Shown: positions 35,602 through 47,993, numbered from the stretch's first letter. The stretch is 64,000 bases of DNA from Batkoa obscura (GCA_030770535.1 JASVEC010000006.1:930001-994000); one strand, 5' to 3'. A program made the numbers and translations. The notes: generated by a model from the letters alone, not told the origin.

Positions 35602-37655
35602 ATGGATCCCTACAACCCAAACAACAACTACGGTAAGCATATCCAAAAGGAGGATTTAAAAACGAAACATTAATGCAAATTTAGGTTACCAACCACCACC
35701 AAACTCTGGGATGCCTCCACCTGGGTATATGCCTCCACCAATGAATTATATGGCACCACCACCAATGCCAGGTCCATATGGTCCTGGGGGTTATAACCAC
35801 AACTTAGGCTACGCTTATCCTCCACCTAACTTTGCTCCATCAGGCATACCACCGCCTTTTATTTCAAGACCGCCTATGCCAGTTATGCAACAACAACCAA
35901 CAGGTCCGATTTTAACATTGTTTATTGGAGGTATTAATAAAGGAGTGACAGATGAATCAATGGAAAAGATATTGAAAGTAAGTATAGGCTGAGTTTATAT
36001 AAGAATAATGATTAAATTTAAAATAGTGCGTTGGAACTTTATTGAAATGGAAACGACTTAAGGATCCAACAAGTAATTTACCAAAATCATTTGGGTTTGC
36101 TGATTTTGATGAACCTAAGGCAGTGCTTCTTTTATCTGGATTGGTTAAGGATAAGCAAATTAAACTGCCTTCACCAGCGCAGGGAGTTGAGCCTAAATCA
36201 ATTATGGTAAGTTGATTTTATTTCGTTAGATTTATAATAATGGTTTATTAGGTTAAATATGAAGAAGACGTTGAAAAAGTACTTGAAAAATACAAAAGAG
36301 ATAATAAAATCAAGGTGAGTAATGTTATCTATTATAAAATAAAGATTAACATAAATGAATTTTAGGAGTTAGACGATGATGTAATTAATGAAGTACACGA
36401 CAAAGTACAACAAGTTATTTCAGAAATGGAAGGCTATGTGGAGCCCAATAGTAAAGTGGATGGGGAAGGCAAAGAGGAGGAAAGTAATGGAAAAAAATAT
36501 ATAAGCGATAGTGAAGATAGCGATTTTAGTGAAGAAGAAAGACAAATATTAAGATATAAAGAACAAGAAATTCAAAGGCAACGTAGCCGTAGTGAAGAAT
36601 ATTATCAAAATTTAAAACATTGGGAAGAAAGAGAACTTTATAGAGGTAAATCTTATGAGAAAAGTAGGATTAGAGATAGGGAATCTGAAGAAAGAAGAGA
36701 ACAAGATAGGGCTGAACATTATTTAAGATTTAAAGAATGGGATGATGATAAAGAGTTGGAGTTGGGTAGAGAAGATTATTATAAAGATAGGTAAATAGCA
36801 AATTATTTGTTTAAGAAACAATGCTTACAGCTTTAAGGTCACGCTGGTGGGAAAGAAGAAAGCAGATAAGACAAAGGGAGTTAGAAGAAGATGCAATTGA
36901 CCGAATGAAAGAAAAGAAAGAAAAGAACCCAGAAGATACAAAGATAGAAGAGGAAGAAGAAGAAATTAAAAAAGAAGAAAAAGAAGAAAAAGAGGAGTTT
37001 AAAGCAAAAGTTAAAATTAATTTTATTAATCCAATATTAAAGAAAGTACAAAAAGAAACAAGTAATACTGGTAATACTTCACCAGCTATCAGTACCTTTT
37101 CTAATCCTATGGATGATGACGATGATATGTATTCAAATAATCGAACTAAAAGAGTACTCATTCCATTGGAATATTCTGATGAGGAAGATCATAATAAAAA
37201 GAGCAGGAGAGAGAGATTAAGTGAAAGGCAAAAGAAAGAAGAAATTAAAAAGCTAATGAATCGGATACCACCTGATCACGTAAAATTATGGGAGTGGAAA
37301 ATTCGTTGGAAGTATTTATCCGAGGTAAGGATAAGATAGTGAATTACTAGTTAGATATTAATTGGATTTTTAGGGCGCATTGACTAAAATTATGAACTTT
37401 GCGGATAAAAAGATAATTGAATTTTTAGGTGAAGAAGAAAAAAGTATTTCATCTTTTATTAAAAGACATTTAAAAAACCATCTCTCTGCTGAAGAACTTA
37501 AATTGGAATTGGAAAAGGTAACCAATTCAAATGCCGTTATTTAACAGCTTCTAAGTTTTTTTTAGGTACTGGACGAAGAAGCTATCACCTTTGTTTCCAA
37601 AATTTGGAGAATGTTGATCTTTGAAACGGAAGCTAGATACTTGAATTTGTTATAA
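35602..37655 (+). CDS. RBM25-like splicing factor (RRM-type N-half, PWI C-terminus)
   Basis: Eight exons: 35602-35632, 35685-35977, 36027-36206, 36252-36314, 36366-36790, 36838-37324, 37374-37517, 37566-37655; 570 residues, phases consistent. The N-terminus is Pro/Met/Gly/Tyr-rich. It is followed by an RRM-like domain (LTLFIGGINKGVTDESMEKI, then KSFGFADFDEPKAVLLLSGL). A long Glu/Arg/Lys-rich charged region includes EEYYQNLKHWEERELYRG and SRWWERRKQIRQRELEED. The C-terminal PWI domain has KIIEFLGEEEKSISSFIKR and FVSKIWRMLIFETEARYLNL. RBM25/Snu71 proteins act with U1 snRNP in 5' splice site choice. At 36791-36837 the acceptor is AG before GTCACGC, giving YYKDR-SRWWERR; the in-frame ATG at 36821 is intronic and not a start. 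Confidence 0.9.
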
Positions 37656-37897
37656 AGTTAGCTTTTGGTTTGAAAAAGTAATTTTTATCTCTTCTATGAT
37701 TGTTTTAATCTTGTTTTAACAAGTTTATACTTTTTAAATAGTAATAAATTTTAAGTGTTAATAATAGTTTGAATTTATGTTATAAAAAGTTTTAATGTTT
37801 TGTTTAAATATGTTTATTTTTGTTATTATTTATTTGATTAACAGTTTGTTTAAAGTTGTCTACATAGAGCATAAGTATTAAAGTTTCATATCATAGT

Positions 37898-38866
37898 TTA
37901 AATTTGATCAATTATAGCAGGAGTGATTGCAGTTTGAAGAGCTTTGTTTGTAGCAGCTGCATCTTCACCGATCTCTCCATTTGCACCAGAATTAAATGGC
38001 ATAAAGATAACTTTCGATCCAGAAGTTCTAGCCATTTGTTGCATAGTTTCCAAATAACGAATTTGGATAGCAGCTGGAGAATTAAGGATATCAGCTGCTT
38101 CTCTCATTAGTTTAGCAGAATCAACTTCGGCTTGAGCTGCAATAACCCTAGATTCACCAATACGCTTGGCTTGAGCTGCACTAGATAAGTTTTCTTGAAG
38201 GTCGCGAGAAAATACTAAATCTTTGATCAATACAGATTCGACTTTAACACCCCAACTAGCTGCTGGTGCACTAATAATATCTTCAATGTCTTGTGCAATT
38301 TCATCACGATTTTCAATACAATCTTGTAACGAACGTTGACCAAGTACAGCACGAATAGTAGTTTGAGCTCTTTCCATTAAAGCATATTGAACATTAGAAA
38401 CACCAAAATTTGCTTGGTATGGGTCAACGATGTGCCAATAAAGAACACAATCAATAGTAATATTAACGTTATCTTTGGTCATAATACTTACGTTTGCGAT
38501 ATTTATAATTTGGATCTTTATATCAATAAAGTTCATACTTTCAGTACATGGATTAACCCAAGTTAAACCAGGATCGCTAGTACGTAGATATTTACCAAAT
38601 CTTGAAATTAAACCTACTTCACCTTGGTTAACTGATCTGTAAGGGTTTGGGAAGCAGAAACATATTGGGATAGAGCCTAAAGTACCTAAGCAATCACCTA
38701 ACCCAGTCATAAATTTTTCATAGAAGGAGACATTAGGGTCGTAAGGCAGTTCACTAGCGAATCTCATCCCTATATTTTGTTGGGGAGTAGGCTGAGGATT
38801 AGGTTGATCCTGAATAGTATAGTTGGTATTTTCCATTGATGAATTTAAAAGAGGGTTTATTGACAT
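37898..38866 (-). CDS. Stomatin-like SPFH protein, copy B (complete)
   Basis: 322 residues, intronless. An N-terminal tail rich in Asn, Gln and Pro is followed by a hydrophobic hairpin IPICFCFPNP. Then come the SPFH domain (NQGEVGLISRFGKYLRTSDP, DNVNITIDCVLYWHIVDPYQ, QTTIRAVLGQRSLQDCIENR) and a coiled Ala/Glu-rich stretch (AQAKRIGESRVIAAQAEVDS). The C-terminal part includes YLETMQQMA and SKVIFMPFN, a stomatin-typical oligomerisation region. It probably scaffolds membrane microdomains. It is nearly identical to copy A at 1-655; the N-terminal 25 residues are the most different, with a short insertion here. Both lie on the minus strand with an MFS copy as the next related gene, indicating a duplicated block. 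Confidence 0.92.
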   Translation of the reverse strand: MSINPLLNSSMENTNYTIQDQPNPQPTPQQNIGMRFASELPYDPNVSFYEKFMTGLGDCLGTLGSIPICFCFPNPYRSVNQGEVGLISRFGKYLRTSDPGLTWVNPCTESMNFIDIKIQIINIANVSIMTKDNVNITIDCVLYWHIVDPYQANFGVSNVQYALMERAQTTIRAVLGQRSLQDCIENRDEIAQDIEDIISAPAASWGVKVESVLIKDLVFSRDLQENLSSAAQAKRIGESRVIAAQAEVDSAKLMREAADILNSPAAIQIRYLETMQQMARTSGSKVIFMPFNSGANGEIGEDAAATNKALQTAITPAIIDQI

Positions 38867-39044
38867 TATAAAAAAGCAAACTGTTTTTATACTCAGGATT
38901 TTTATATAAGTTTCTGCTTTGCATTATTTTGCTTAGTAGAACTCCATAGCTATTGGACATGTAAATGTAATCAAATTAAATCTAGGCTAAGTTCATAGTT
39001 TCCCCCATATTTAAAATTTTAAAAATCTCAAGTTAAATGCGTAT

Positions 39045-39079
39045 TCTATATAGAAACAATAATTTCAATTCCCCCGTTC
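39045..39079. promoter_or_regulatory. Conserved upstream block of the stomatin duplicates, second copy
   Basis: Partner of the block at 813-847: TCTATATAGAAA and AATTCCCCCGTTC at the same spacing, about 180 bp upstream of the copy B start codon. No factor can be named from sequence alone. Confidence 0.35.
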
Positions 39080-39230
39080 TAATTGTTACAATATTAGACT
39101 GATATTGAGTTTTATTTTAAATATGATTGAAACTTCAATCTAGTTATTATTGATTAATGATCTGTTTGGAATATTTTTATATTTTAAAGCGATCAATTTT
39201 ATTATTCTCTCATCCTGCCCTCTCGTTACA

Positions 39231-39432
39231 TGTTGAAGGATCTCTTTTATACTCCAACAAGTATGGATATCAAAACGAGAAGATATTATTCTTTGCAATA
39301 TGAAGTTATAAATTCTCACAGCAGATCAAAATAAGAGACTCTGGCTTGATTGTGTTTGAACTTGAGAACACAACAATTTAAGTGGTTGTTGTATTACAAT
39401 CAATCCGAGAGCTAATAAACCAATATTCCACA
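39231..39432 (+). repeat. Dispersed repeat family R2, 3' fragment (copy 4)
   Basis: Matches the right half of R2 copies, closest to copy 2, from TGTTGAAGGATCTCTTTTAT to CCAATATTCCACA. The tRNA-like head is missing. It starts within a few bases of the point where similarity between the two stomatin upstream regions fades. Confidence 0.75.
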
Positions 39433-39545
39433 AAAGCAGTTAAAAAAATAAAATTAATTAAAAATAACAATATTATTTTTTTAAGCTATTTTAATCTAAA
39501 ATATAAAATTAATTATAACTTTCTGAAGCTTTTAACTTTAATATA

Positions 39546-39646
39546 TGTGTATGTTTTTTTTGGCTTCATTATTTTTTCCATCTTTTAAGCGCTATTTCAG
39601 CGGAAAGATTGTTAGTAAAATTGTTAAACAAAAAAATACATCCCTA
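39546..39646 (-). mobile_element. MITE family M1 copy (reverse orientation)
   Basis: Left end TGTGTATGTT eroded, right end ATACATCCCTA, core TTTTAAGCGCTATTTCAG. Confidence 0.82.
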
Positions 39647-40235
39647 ACTGTAGTTAGGTTACAAGTCATTCAGCGTATGACAATCCTGAGACTATGAATA
39701 TATAAAATGTATAGCTATAGTATATAGACAACAACTTAAATAAATGCACATCCTAACTTTTACTCAAAAATAAATTCAAAAGTTTTTCTCCTATTTCAAA
39801 TTGTTATTTTATGCAAAAACACTCGTTATCAATAAGTACATCTATTAGATAAAGATATAAAAAAATCTTGACTAAATATTAGAATATAACGGTTTTATTA
39901 AGGAGGATAAGACGAAATCGTACTACGCTAAATCACCCCAAAAGAGTTATGAGTATAGCTCTGCTAGGGTAGCAGCTTATGATTGCCATAAAAATATAAT
40001 AAATAAGTAATTATGCTACAGGTAAAAGGTGCTTCTTTATTGTGTGCTTTTAGTTCTCATAAAAAATAAGGTCCTATAAGGTTCAATTATTTAAAATCTC
40101 AAATTTGTTGTTAAAGTTTATCACCTATAGATTAATAAATATAAATTCATTAACCAAAGGTAAAGTGTGAGTAATTTAACTCATGACTAGCATATATATA
40201 GATGTAAGCTAAAAAGAGCAAAATAGCTTTTATGA

Positions 40236-41873
40236 TTATAATTTGAAGCGTTTTAAATAGACAATAGGGTTTTCTACTAAAGACCAAATAAAAAGAATCC
40301 AAGCGAATATAACTAGCAATATTGTTAAAAGTGCAAACAATTTTTGCCAAATGGTGCCTTCCTTTAATTCCTCGAGAGGTTGATTGACTAGTAGTCCATC
40401 ATAACGCTTCTCAAACAGTTGCTTCTAGTGCTTTAATGGAGCATCAAACAGATCAAATATAAAGCGTCTATTACAAAAGGCATGAACTAATGTCCTGAGT
40501 AATGCTATATTTGCTACTCCAAACAACATTCTCATAACTAAAGTATATTCGCCATTAGGATTAATATATTGTAAATGGCCTAAGTCCAAATGAAAAAGAG
40601 CTATACCTACTGATAATCCTACCTTATGGGTACCTGTTCCAATACCTACCAATTCAGGAGATAAAAGCAAAGGAATACATGAAGTTACGGAACTGGACCA
40701 ATAGTAAAAGAGAAGGAAAAAAGATTAATCCGACATAAACAGAAACTTTACTCCAAGCTAATAAACCTATTGAGAGCACGGGGAGTATAGATGAAGCAAT
40801 AACATACAATGATCGGCAACCGAAGAAATAAATAGAAGACCCACCTAAAGGAGAGAGCACAATTGGTACGACTAATGAAACAGATGAGCTCCAGGCTGCA
40901 GCTTCGTCTGTCATAGATTTTCCGGCTTCAGTTTTACCATAAGTTTTAGATACAAATTCAGTAACAGATCCAATGAATGGACTCCATACCCCGCCTAGGA
41001 AGAAAATTGTATATGACATAATCCAAGCCCCAGTTGGCAAATAAAATAGAAGTTTGATAGAAAAACTAACCTTTTTTGCTTCTTTATTAACATACTTACC
41101 CCCTAGCATGATATAGTACAAAAGCATAAATTAAGGTAGCAGTCTATGAAATACCACAAATATCAACTGAAAGTCAGAGGCCATTACTATAAAATCCTGA
41201 TTTAGCTGCTATAGTAGCTATAACTCCTTGAGCTAGGAAGGAGAAAAGATGTAATGAACCAATTTGTAAGCCAATATTAGTAGCCATAATAGTAATAGAA
41301 AACTATTTCCATAAGATAGTTTCTTGGACAACTACAATAACACTGGGCCCCGAATCATGGATGATACGCTCAGCAGCGATCATAGGGAAAGACTTAAGGC
41401 GAGAAGAAATAGCAATGGCAACATTTGCAAGAAGAATCAAAGAAGAGGCTATCAGTGAACCAGGGGGTGTTCCAAACCTATCTGTAAAAATGCCACCCAA
41501 CAATGGCGCAATATTATTGATTAAGTACACTTCAGATTGAGCAGCACTATATGGGGATGTTTTTTTTGGCTTTATTACTTTTTCCATTTTTTAAGCGCTA
41601 TTTAAGTGGAAAGATTGTTAGTAAAATTCTTAAACACAAAAATACATCCCCATATTGGGTATTATCTAGCCCTTGGTTTTTTAAATTTCTCTTTGGCGAG
41701 TTTAATGTGTTTGTTGCGAAATGAGATCCAGCTGAAAAGAAAACAGCACAGAGTAAAGCCAGTGCTTTATGAATCCATTTTTTATTAGAAAGTAGCTTAA
41801 ATTTACTTGAGTCAGTATCAATATCTAGCTTGAAATCATTAATGTCAAATTGTTTCTCATTGTTTTTACTCAC
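40236..41873 (-). pseudogene. MFS transporter pseudogene 1, interrupted by a MITE
   Basis: Collinear with the intact MFS gene at 7778-9319 from the N-terminus (SKNNEKQFDINDFKLDIDTD) to the C-terminus (VYLKRFKL, then TAA at 40236-40238). The ATG is replaced by GTG (41871-41873). A 101-bp MITE plus a 2-bp target duplication splits the frame at 41552-41654. Additional frame changes occur near 41300, 41120 and 40660, and a short gap shortens the N-terminal linker. Long stretches remain open (for example EFVSKTYGKTEAGKSM), so inactivation is fairly recent. The MITE insertion alone would destroy the product, but its order relative to the other damage is unknown. Confidence 0.93.
41552..41652 (-). 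mobile_element. MITE family M1 copy inserted in the MFS pseudogene
   Basis: 101 bp from TGGGGATGTT to ACATCCCCA. The flanks are ...CACTATA and TATTGGG..., while the intact paralogue reads CACCATATTGGG. Removing the element and one TA restores the paralogue sequence (with one C/T difference), so the target duplication is TA and the ends are fixed. The core is TTTTTTAAGCGCTATTTAAG. Confidence 0.95.
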
Positions 41874-43764
41874 CTTAATAGAATTGTAGTACTAGTAGTT
41901 TCAGTGGCCTTTGCTTTTATGCTATTAACTGGATTGATAACCGACTTATCAGATTTATTACTATAACTGGCCCCTTATTATAAGTTTTATTTCAATTAAT
42001 AAATAGTGATTTACTTTTGTGGTAAATTTTTAATCTTATATTTTTATAAAAAATTTAATGTTCGTATTTCCGATTACATAAAACTCATAGAATATACCAT
42101 AGTATCACCTTCAATAATATTTGACTTTATTGATAACACCCACTTAATACTATCATGTTTTGGTTATATAAAGCTATTTATTTTAACCCAAAAAATGAAG
42201 CTATAAAATTGCAATATGAGATAGTAATACATCCTTTATTCAATTATCCATATCAATTGCACTGTTATTTAAATAGTTCAACATATTCTTATTTTAAATG
42301 GAACAAATACAAATCTACAGGATTTCTAAAAACGGTGTTGTTATTTTTAGTCTCCAGTCAATTTTATCTTTAGACTTTTTTTATTAACAGTTTTTACTAA
42401 GTGTACTGATACTATATAAATGTTAGGCTTCTTTAAGCAAACAAACATCTTATTTTTTGATTTTTTAAACAATTAGATACGTAACATACATTTTTTGTGT
42501 TTTTTATTAACTTTACTTTAATTTTCAAATAAATTATGCTCTAACTTGAAATATTAAGTGTTGATTATTAAAGAATCAAAAAATCATTCTGATAAGAATA
42601 CAAACAATTTTAAACAATTAAACTTTTACTTTTGCTTTTACTTTTCAATACACTGAATTAACTCAGTTGTAATAATTAGACAATCTAAATTGGTTGATGG
42701 CTTATTATATTTTTAAATAAGTTTTTAAAATAAATTGTAAAAACCAAATAAATAATATAATATAAAACAATGTTATAATAGTTGAAATACGTATATATTT
42801 ATGGAAATATAATAACGTATTTTTGGTAATTGTCATCTTACTTTATGTATATCTTATAATACTTAGAATAAAAGCAAAAACCTCATACTCCTAAAAATAT
42901 TGACATAACTAAATAAATATTATTTTTAAAAACTTAAAATGTTGGTTGATATAGTTTAGCTACTTTTTGTAAAAGGAGATAATTAAAGTTTATGTATACA
43001 TATATCAAGATTTTTAAGAGTAGATTTTTATAATGTTTGAATAAATATGAAGTTGAATAGCAAAAAATAAAATATTGGGATGTAGAATTATCATAACATT
43101 TTTTTGAAATAAGAAAAGATTGAAAAAAGTAATTTATTACTTCATAAATTATGTCCTAGTTTTACTAGTTATAAATTTTATTTAAGTCAAGGATGAAAAG
43201 GAAAAAACATGGTAAATGAGGGTATGTGTATTCATTTACCGAGTTTTTATCATGTTTCTTGTATATTATATTCCAGTTTTCTGATCTAATATTTTACTAT
43301 ATGTGAATGTCTTTTTGCTCTAGTGTCTCATTAATAACTCTTCTAAATTTTATCTGTGTAGGAAATGGATAAAGTAATGAAACAAAAAGATATCCCATTC
43401 CTTTTAAATTATAACAATTTGTAACTCCATCACTTTGACATTTATGCTATAACAATATTCTACAAACTCAATACAGAACACTATGTTCAATACAATCAAA
43501 AATAAGTATATTCAATAAGATTTTATAAATTTCGAAAGCATATTATAATAATTTAAAAATTAAAAGCAATAGTGACCTTGGTTTATTTATAAGCCATAAA
43601 GGATGTAGAAATTGGAGTTGAATGGTACTGAAAGTTGTGGAGCAGACGTTGGTATAATTAAACGCACTTTGGAATAAAATCTCGAGATAAAGTAAAGGTG
43701 AAATGGGGCAGTATTGAATTAATGGCTCAGTCAATTAGAAGGTGTAAATTTTAAAGATGAGTAT
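41874..43764. other. Intergenic; one degenerate MITE
   Basis: 1.9 kb AT-rich. Open frames at 42006-42206 and 42155-42373 are made of common AT codons with no domain features. The 200 bp before the SR gene stop is its probable 3' flank. Confidence 0.5.
43302..43397 (+). mobile_element. MITE family M1, degenerate copy
   Basis: TGTGAATGTC at the left, GGAAATGGATAAAGTAATGA then ATATCCCA at the right. The order and length fit the family, but the core is strongly diverged. Confidence 0.6.
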
Positions 43765-45363
43765 TTATTCCTCGTCAGCATACACATCATTTTGTACTTC
43801 AGGCGATTGGGCACGTTCATATCCTGGAGATCCATCAACATGACCAGTTGCTTCTTGTTCATGTGTATTTAAATAATAATCACGTGTGTCGTTTTTATCT
43901 GGGCTGGCTTCACGTTCATGTGGACGTGGAGAAAATTCATTGTCTTTACGATCAGGAGTTGGAGAGCGACGGTCAGCATTACTATCACGACGTTGAAAAG
44001 GAGAACGAGAGCGATTAGATCCACTATAAGATCTTCCACGACGAGGTGAATCGCTTCTTCTAGAATCTCTACCACGTCTTGGGGATGGAGAGCGTCTAGA
44101 ACGTCTTGGGGAACGAGAACGAGAAGGAGAACGTGAACGACGGTATGAACGACGTGGAGAACGTCTTGGAGAGCGTTCACGATGACGACGTGGGGATCTA
44201 GAACGAGATTTTGAATAATTACGTCTACTACTGCGACGACTATGGCTTCGTGAATCCTAAAAAGCGGTTAATATTTAAGATTATCTTTTTTATAATTAAA
44301 TTACATCAATAATCTCTAATCTTCTGCCACGGAATTCATAATTTTGAAATTTATCTAAAGCATATTTCATATCATCATATTTTTCAAACTCGACAATTCT
44401 ATAAAATGATTAGATTAAGACTGATTACATTGTTATACTTACCCTTCTCCTTGGTGCTCTTTATGTGCATCGGCAAAGCAGACTTCTCCAGCACGGCGCA
44501 TCAAATCCTTGAGATCCTGTAAAGATAGAAGGTCGTTAATAAATCAGCAACAAGGACTTAGCCCAAAAGTGTATGTTCAAAGTAAAAAAGTAAAACTGGC
44601 CAAAAGAAAAGTAATTTAAGACCAAAACTAAAGTCACCAATAAGAACTAATAGTACACAAAGAACGCAACGATATTTTTCAATTTAAGTAGCAAAATGTA
44701 TCAATTTTTAACTAATTCTAATTAAAATGGGCGATACTATGTTTTCATATCTTTTCATAATAAAACCAATGTTATTAAAAACAATGATTTTTAAATGAAA
44801 GGAATGAAGTACAGCGTATCACTTATTGTACAAATATTTTAAATTCACCATCAAAGTTTTTAAGTACAAGATATTTTGGCCAGTTAAGAAACTAGTATTA
44901 GAAACATACCTGCCAGTTAGCTCTAGACGAAAGATTGCGGATAAGCAAACGGTTATCGGTACGAGTAGGTGGACCACGACGACGATCATTGTTACGATCA
45001 TTATTGTTACTACGATCATTATTGTTGTTACGCTGTCTGTCACGAGGATGACGTGATTTAGCATACTCAACAACTAACCTATTAAAGAATTAGTTTGTGT
45101 AAAATTATAAATAAATTAATTACCTTTCACCGCGAAAGGTCTTTCCGTCAAATTCACGTTGAACCTCTTTTGCATCAGAAGAGCTACGGAATTCCTAATC
45201 AAGTTAATAAAATAGAGTAATTTATAAAAAAGGAACATACAACAAAACCAAAACGTTCCAAGAGAGAAATTTCAACAATTTCTCCATACCCTTTCAAGAG
45301 TTTTTCTATATCTCTTTCATGAGTGCCTGTGGCTAAATGTCCAAAAAAAAGTCTAGTACTCAT
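43765..45363 (-). CDS. SR-family splicing factor 1 (two RRMs, RS domain)
   Basis: Six exons, minus strand: 45241-45363, 45124-45194, 44910-45078, 44443-44516, 44305-44398, 43765-44256; 340 residues. RRM1 has RNP2 RLFFGHLA and RNP1 RFGFVVEF; its end reads [11 protein letters not shown]. An Arg/Asn-rich hinge ([15 protein letters not shown]) leads to pseudo-RRM2, with [20 protein letters not shown] carrying the WQDLKD signature of SR proteins such as SRSF1, SRSF4-6 and yeast Npl3. A long RS domain follows ([20 protein letters not shown]) with an acidic tail ending VYADEE. SR proteins bind exonic enhancers, recruit U1 and U2AF, and are regulated by RS phosphorylation. Intron 3 is 393 nt while the others are 44-48 nt. 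A tandem paralogue with the same exon plan lies at 47994-49312. Confidence 0.92.
44517..44909 (-). other. Long intron of SR gene 1 with internal inverted repeat
   Basis: 393 nt, GTATGT...TTTACAG, about eight times the usual intron here, located just before the WQDLKD-encoding exon boundary. It has a perfect 12-bp inverted repeat: AACTGGCCAAAA at 44594-44605 and TTTTGGCCAGTT at 44874-44885. The arms lie near opposite splice sites and could pair in the RNA. The equivalent intron of the paralogue is 47 nt. Confidence 0.7.
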
Positions 45364-47993
45364 TACTGTAAAACATATTAGAAAGTTATACAAAAAATAA
45401 TTATTTATAATAAATATTTTATACTTACCAAAATTTAGATATTATAAAAATTAAGCAAAGTCTTAAATTTTAGAAAAAAAATCTGGTATTTCGTTCTATG
45501 AAACAGAGTTCTATTTTATGGGATTAAAATAATCCAAAGTTGGCCAATCATAATCTTTGATTGCTTATGTTTAGCCCTAAATCTAAAATTACCAAATTTA
45601 TTTTTTGAGCCCTAATTCCTTTGTCTATCTCATATTACTAGTAATCAATTAAATATAAGAATAATCAATTATTAAATTAATCGATGTCATAATAATATAG
45701 TTAAACTTTAAATTAATAGATACACAATTCAATATCAAAGTTTAAAATAATAGCCTTGATATCGATATTACATCACAAAATTATATTATAATTTTGGTTG
45801 CGAATTAGATTTTTTTAGAACTATTCCCCAGAAATTATCATAAAATTCAATCAAATCGTTTTCGCTTTCAATATAGCTTTCAACTCTTTTGCAAATTTAT
45901 TAACTGCTCATTTAAGAGGGAACTTTATGCTAGAATTTTACTAAAATATAAAAGCTTTAAAAGGGTTAATTGGATAAATAATTTAACTGTATATTATAGT
46001 CAATTAGTACGCAAAAGGGCTGAGGTAGCTGTAAATATTCCTAATTAAATGACAAAATGATTCGACCCAAAGGTATTTAATTGACTCTTACGGAGTAATT
46101 GAAAAATAGTATTAAGTTAGTAGCATGTTTGTTTCAGTGGCACAATTCATTTTTTTCGATTTCCTCATTAAAAATACTTACAGATGCTATCTTTCTCAAT
46201 AATGTCAATTTGGAGTTAATTTACTTCTGAAAAACAATTGAGATAGTCAAATTATAAACTATAAGTTTTTTGTATAAATAATAAGTTGAATACTAATATT
46301 GACCCTCAGTTATAATAGCTTCATTAGATTTTCCAAGAATTAAAAAAATAGTATAATACATTTAAATTTAATAAAGCAATTTTAAAGATTTTAAAATTCA
46401 AAGACATAAAGGCTTTGTAGTTTATTTTGTAAATTTTGAGGTTTTAAAGCTTGGAACAATTTTAATTCCAATAAGTCTTGTTATCAATAATTAATAATTT
46501 GGTTATTAACACTTGCAAAAATAACACTGTCTATCAAAACATCATTGTTGAATATGATACTTTTTTAAAACCTTGTTTAATTACTTGAGTGCAGATTTTC
46601 AAAAAAAAATTCTGATCCTAATAACTATAATTTTTTATCTAACTAGGTTATATTTGACAAATGTACTCTCCAATTTCAGGATTACATAAAAAAGCTATGA
46701 CGCACATACTCATCAAATGTACCCAAATAGTTAATTTGAATTGCCATTAAATAAAAATTTTGTCATATAATTTGTTACTTTTAAATTATTTAAACTCCTA
46801 AAAGTTTGCTGTAAACAACATTATTGTTTTTTTGATTAATCAAAGAATCTACTCTTAGTTGTAAACTCTAAATGTAATATGCTTTAAAATATAAATATTA
46901 CCTTATGAGTGAATAAAGTAGTGACACGTGAATCAATACTAGTTTTGTTTACTTAAACTCAAGTCAGTACTAATTTTTATGCCATTATCTTACATAACTA
47001 AAACAACCCTATGACTATAAGAATGGCTTCCTACCTTTACTACGCGTGTTTATATTGAATATACCTGTTCCAATTTAAACATGATTAAACATAGAAATCA
47101 GATCACTCTCAATGAATCTCATGAAATTTGTGTCATAGCTAAATTGTCAAAAACTACGCTATATAGCACATACATGTGTTTTTGAGCTTTTATATACCAT
47201 AGACTCATATCACCACAACCATTTTTAAAAAATCCACCAAGATACAAATTTAAATCCAACCCTTGTTAGTTATTATTCCTTTACTCCTTTACTCCTTTCT
47301 TAAAATACAATATCACTCCTTTATTGATATTTATCTAGTTTTCTAATAATGTCAATTAGAATAATAAATCAAATCCTGATTTAATCAGTTAAATCCTAAG
47401 TTTCCAATGTTTCAATATTTCTTTATAGTTCCATTTATATACTCGAAAATTTTATCATGTTTCCTTTTAAATCCTTCATTATATTTATTATCCATCAAAT
47501 CTTCACTTGAAGATTATTAAATCCTCATTTCAAAAACCTTTTTAACTTACATTACTATTCCTGAAAGATAATCCGACTAAGTATATTATAATCCAAGCCT
47601 AACTCTAATTAGTGTATCCAATATAAATAATCTTTTATGAAGTAGTTATGTAAAATTTTAAATTGTTCCATAATTTTAAAACTTTTTATGATAATCCAAA
47701 TTCATGTCCATTAAATTAATCTTTTTCTTTCCATCCAGTTCATTTTATACTTCATTATAATGATCCTATATTATCTATTATTAACCTTCAACCAAACTTA
47801 TTCCATTTATAATTTTTCATATTCCTTTCTTCTTATCATTAACTTCATAAAATTGTATAAAATAATTCGTCAAATACCAATTTAAATTTAAAAAATATTA
47901 TTCATTCAAAATAATAGCAAAGGGTTGCGATAATTGTGATCCTCTTGTTTCCAAAATATAATGTTCCATTTAATCCGTTATCTTAATCCTATT
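45364..47993. other. Intergenic between the two SR genes, no gene seen
   Basis: 2.6 kb of AT-rich DNA containing the SR gene 1 promoter and the 3' flank of SR gene 2. No MITE or R2 copy and no convincing frame. TTACTCCTTTACTCCTTTCT near 47279-47300 is a short tandem repeat. Confidence 0.5.

Larger units (their letters stand above)
38867..40235. other. Spacer between stomatin B and the MFS pseudogene
   Basis: The first ~360 bp is shared with the region upstream of stomatin A. An R2 fragment (39231-39432) and a MITE (39546-39646) follow. The rest is AT-rich without genes. Confidence 0.55.

Noticed and set aside
36821-36823. ATG as the start of a separate gene after 36790
   Set aside because: It lies in an intron; splicing 36790 to 36838 keeps the RBM25-like frame and conserved order up to the PWI domain.
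42006-42373. Two overlapping frames of 66 and 72 codons
   Set aside because: Common AT-rich codons, no signal peptide, domain, splice context or repeat relation.
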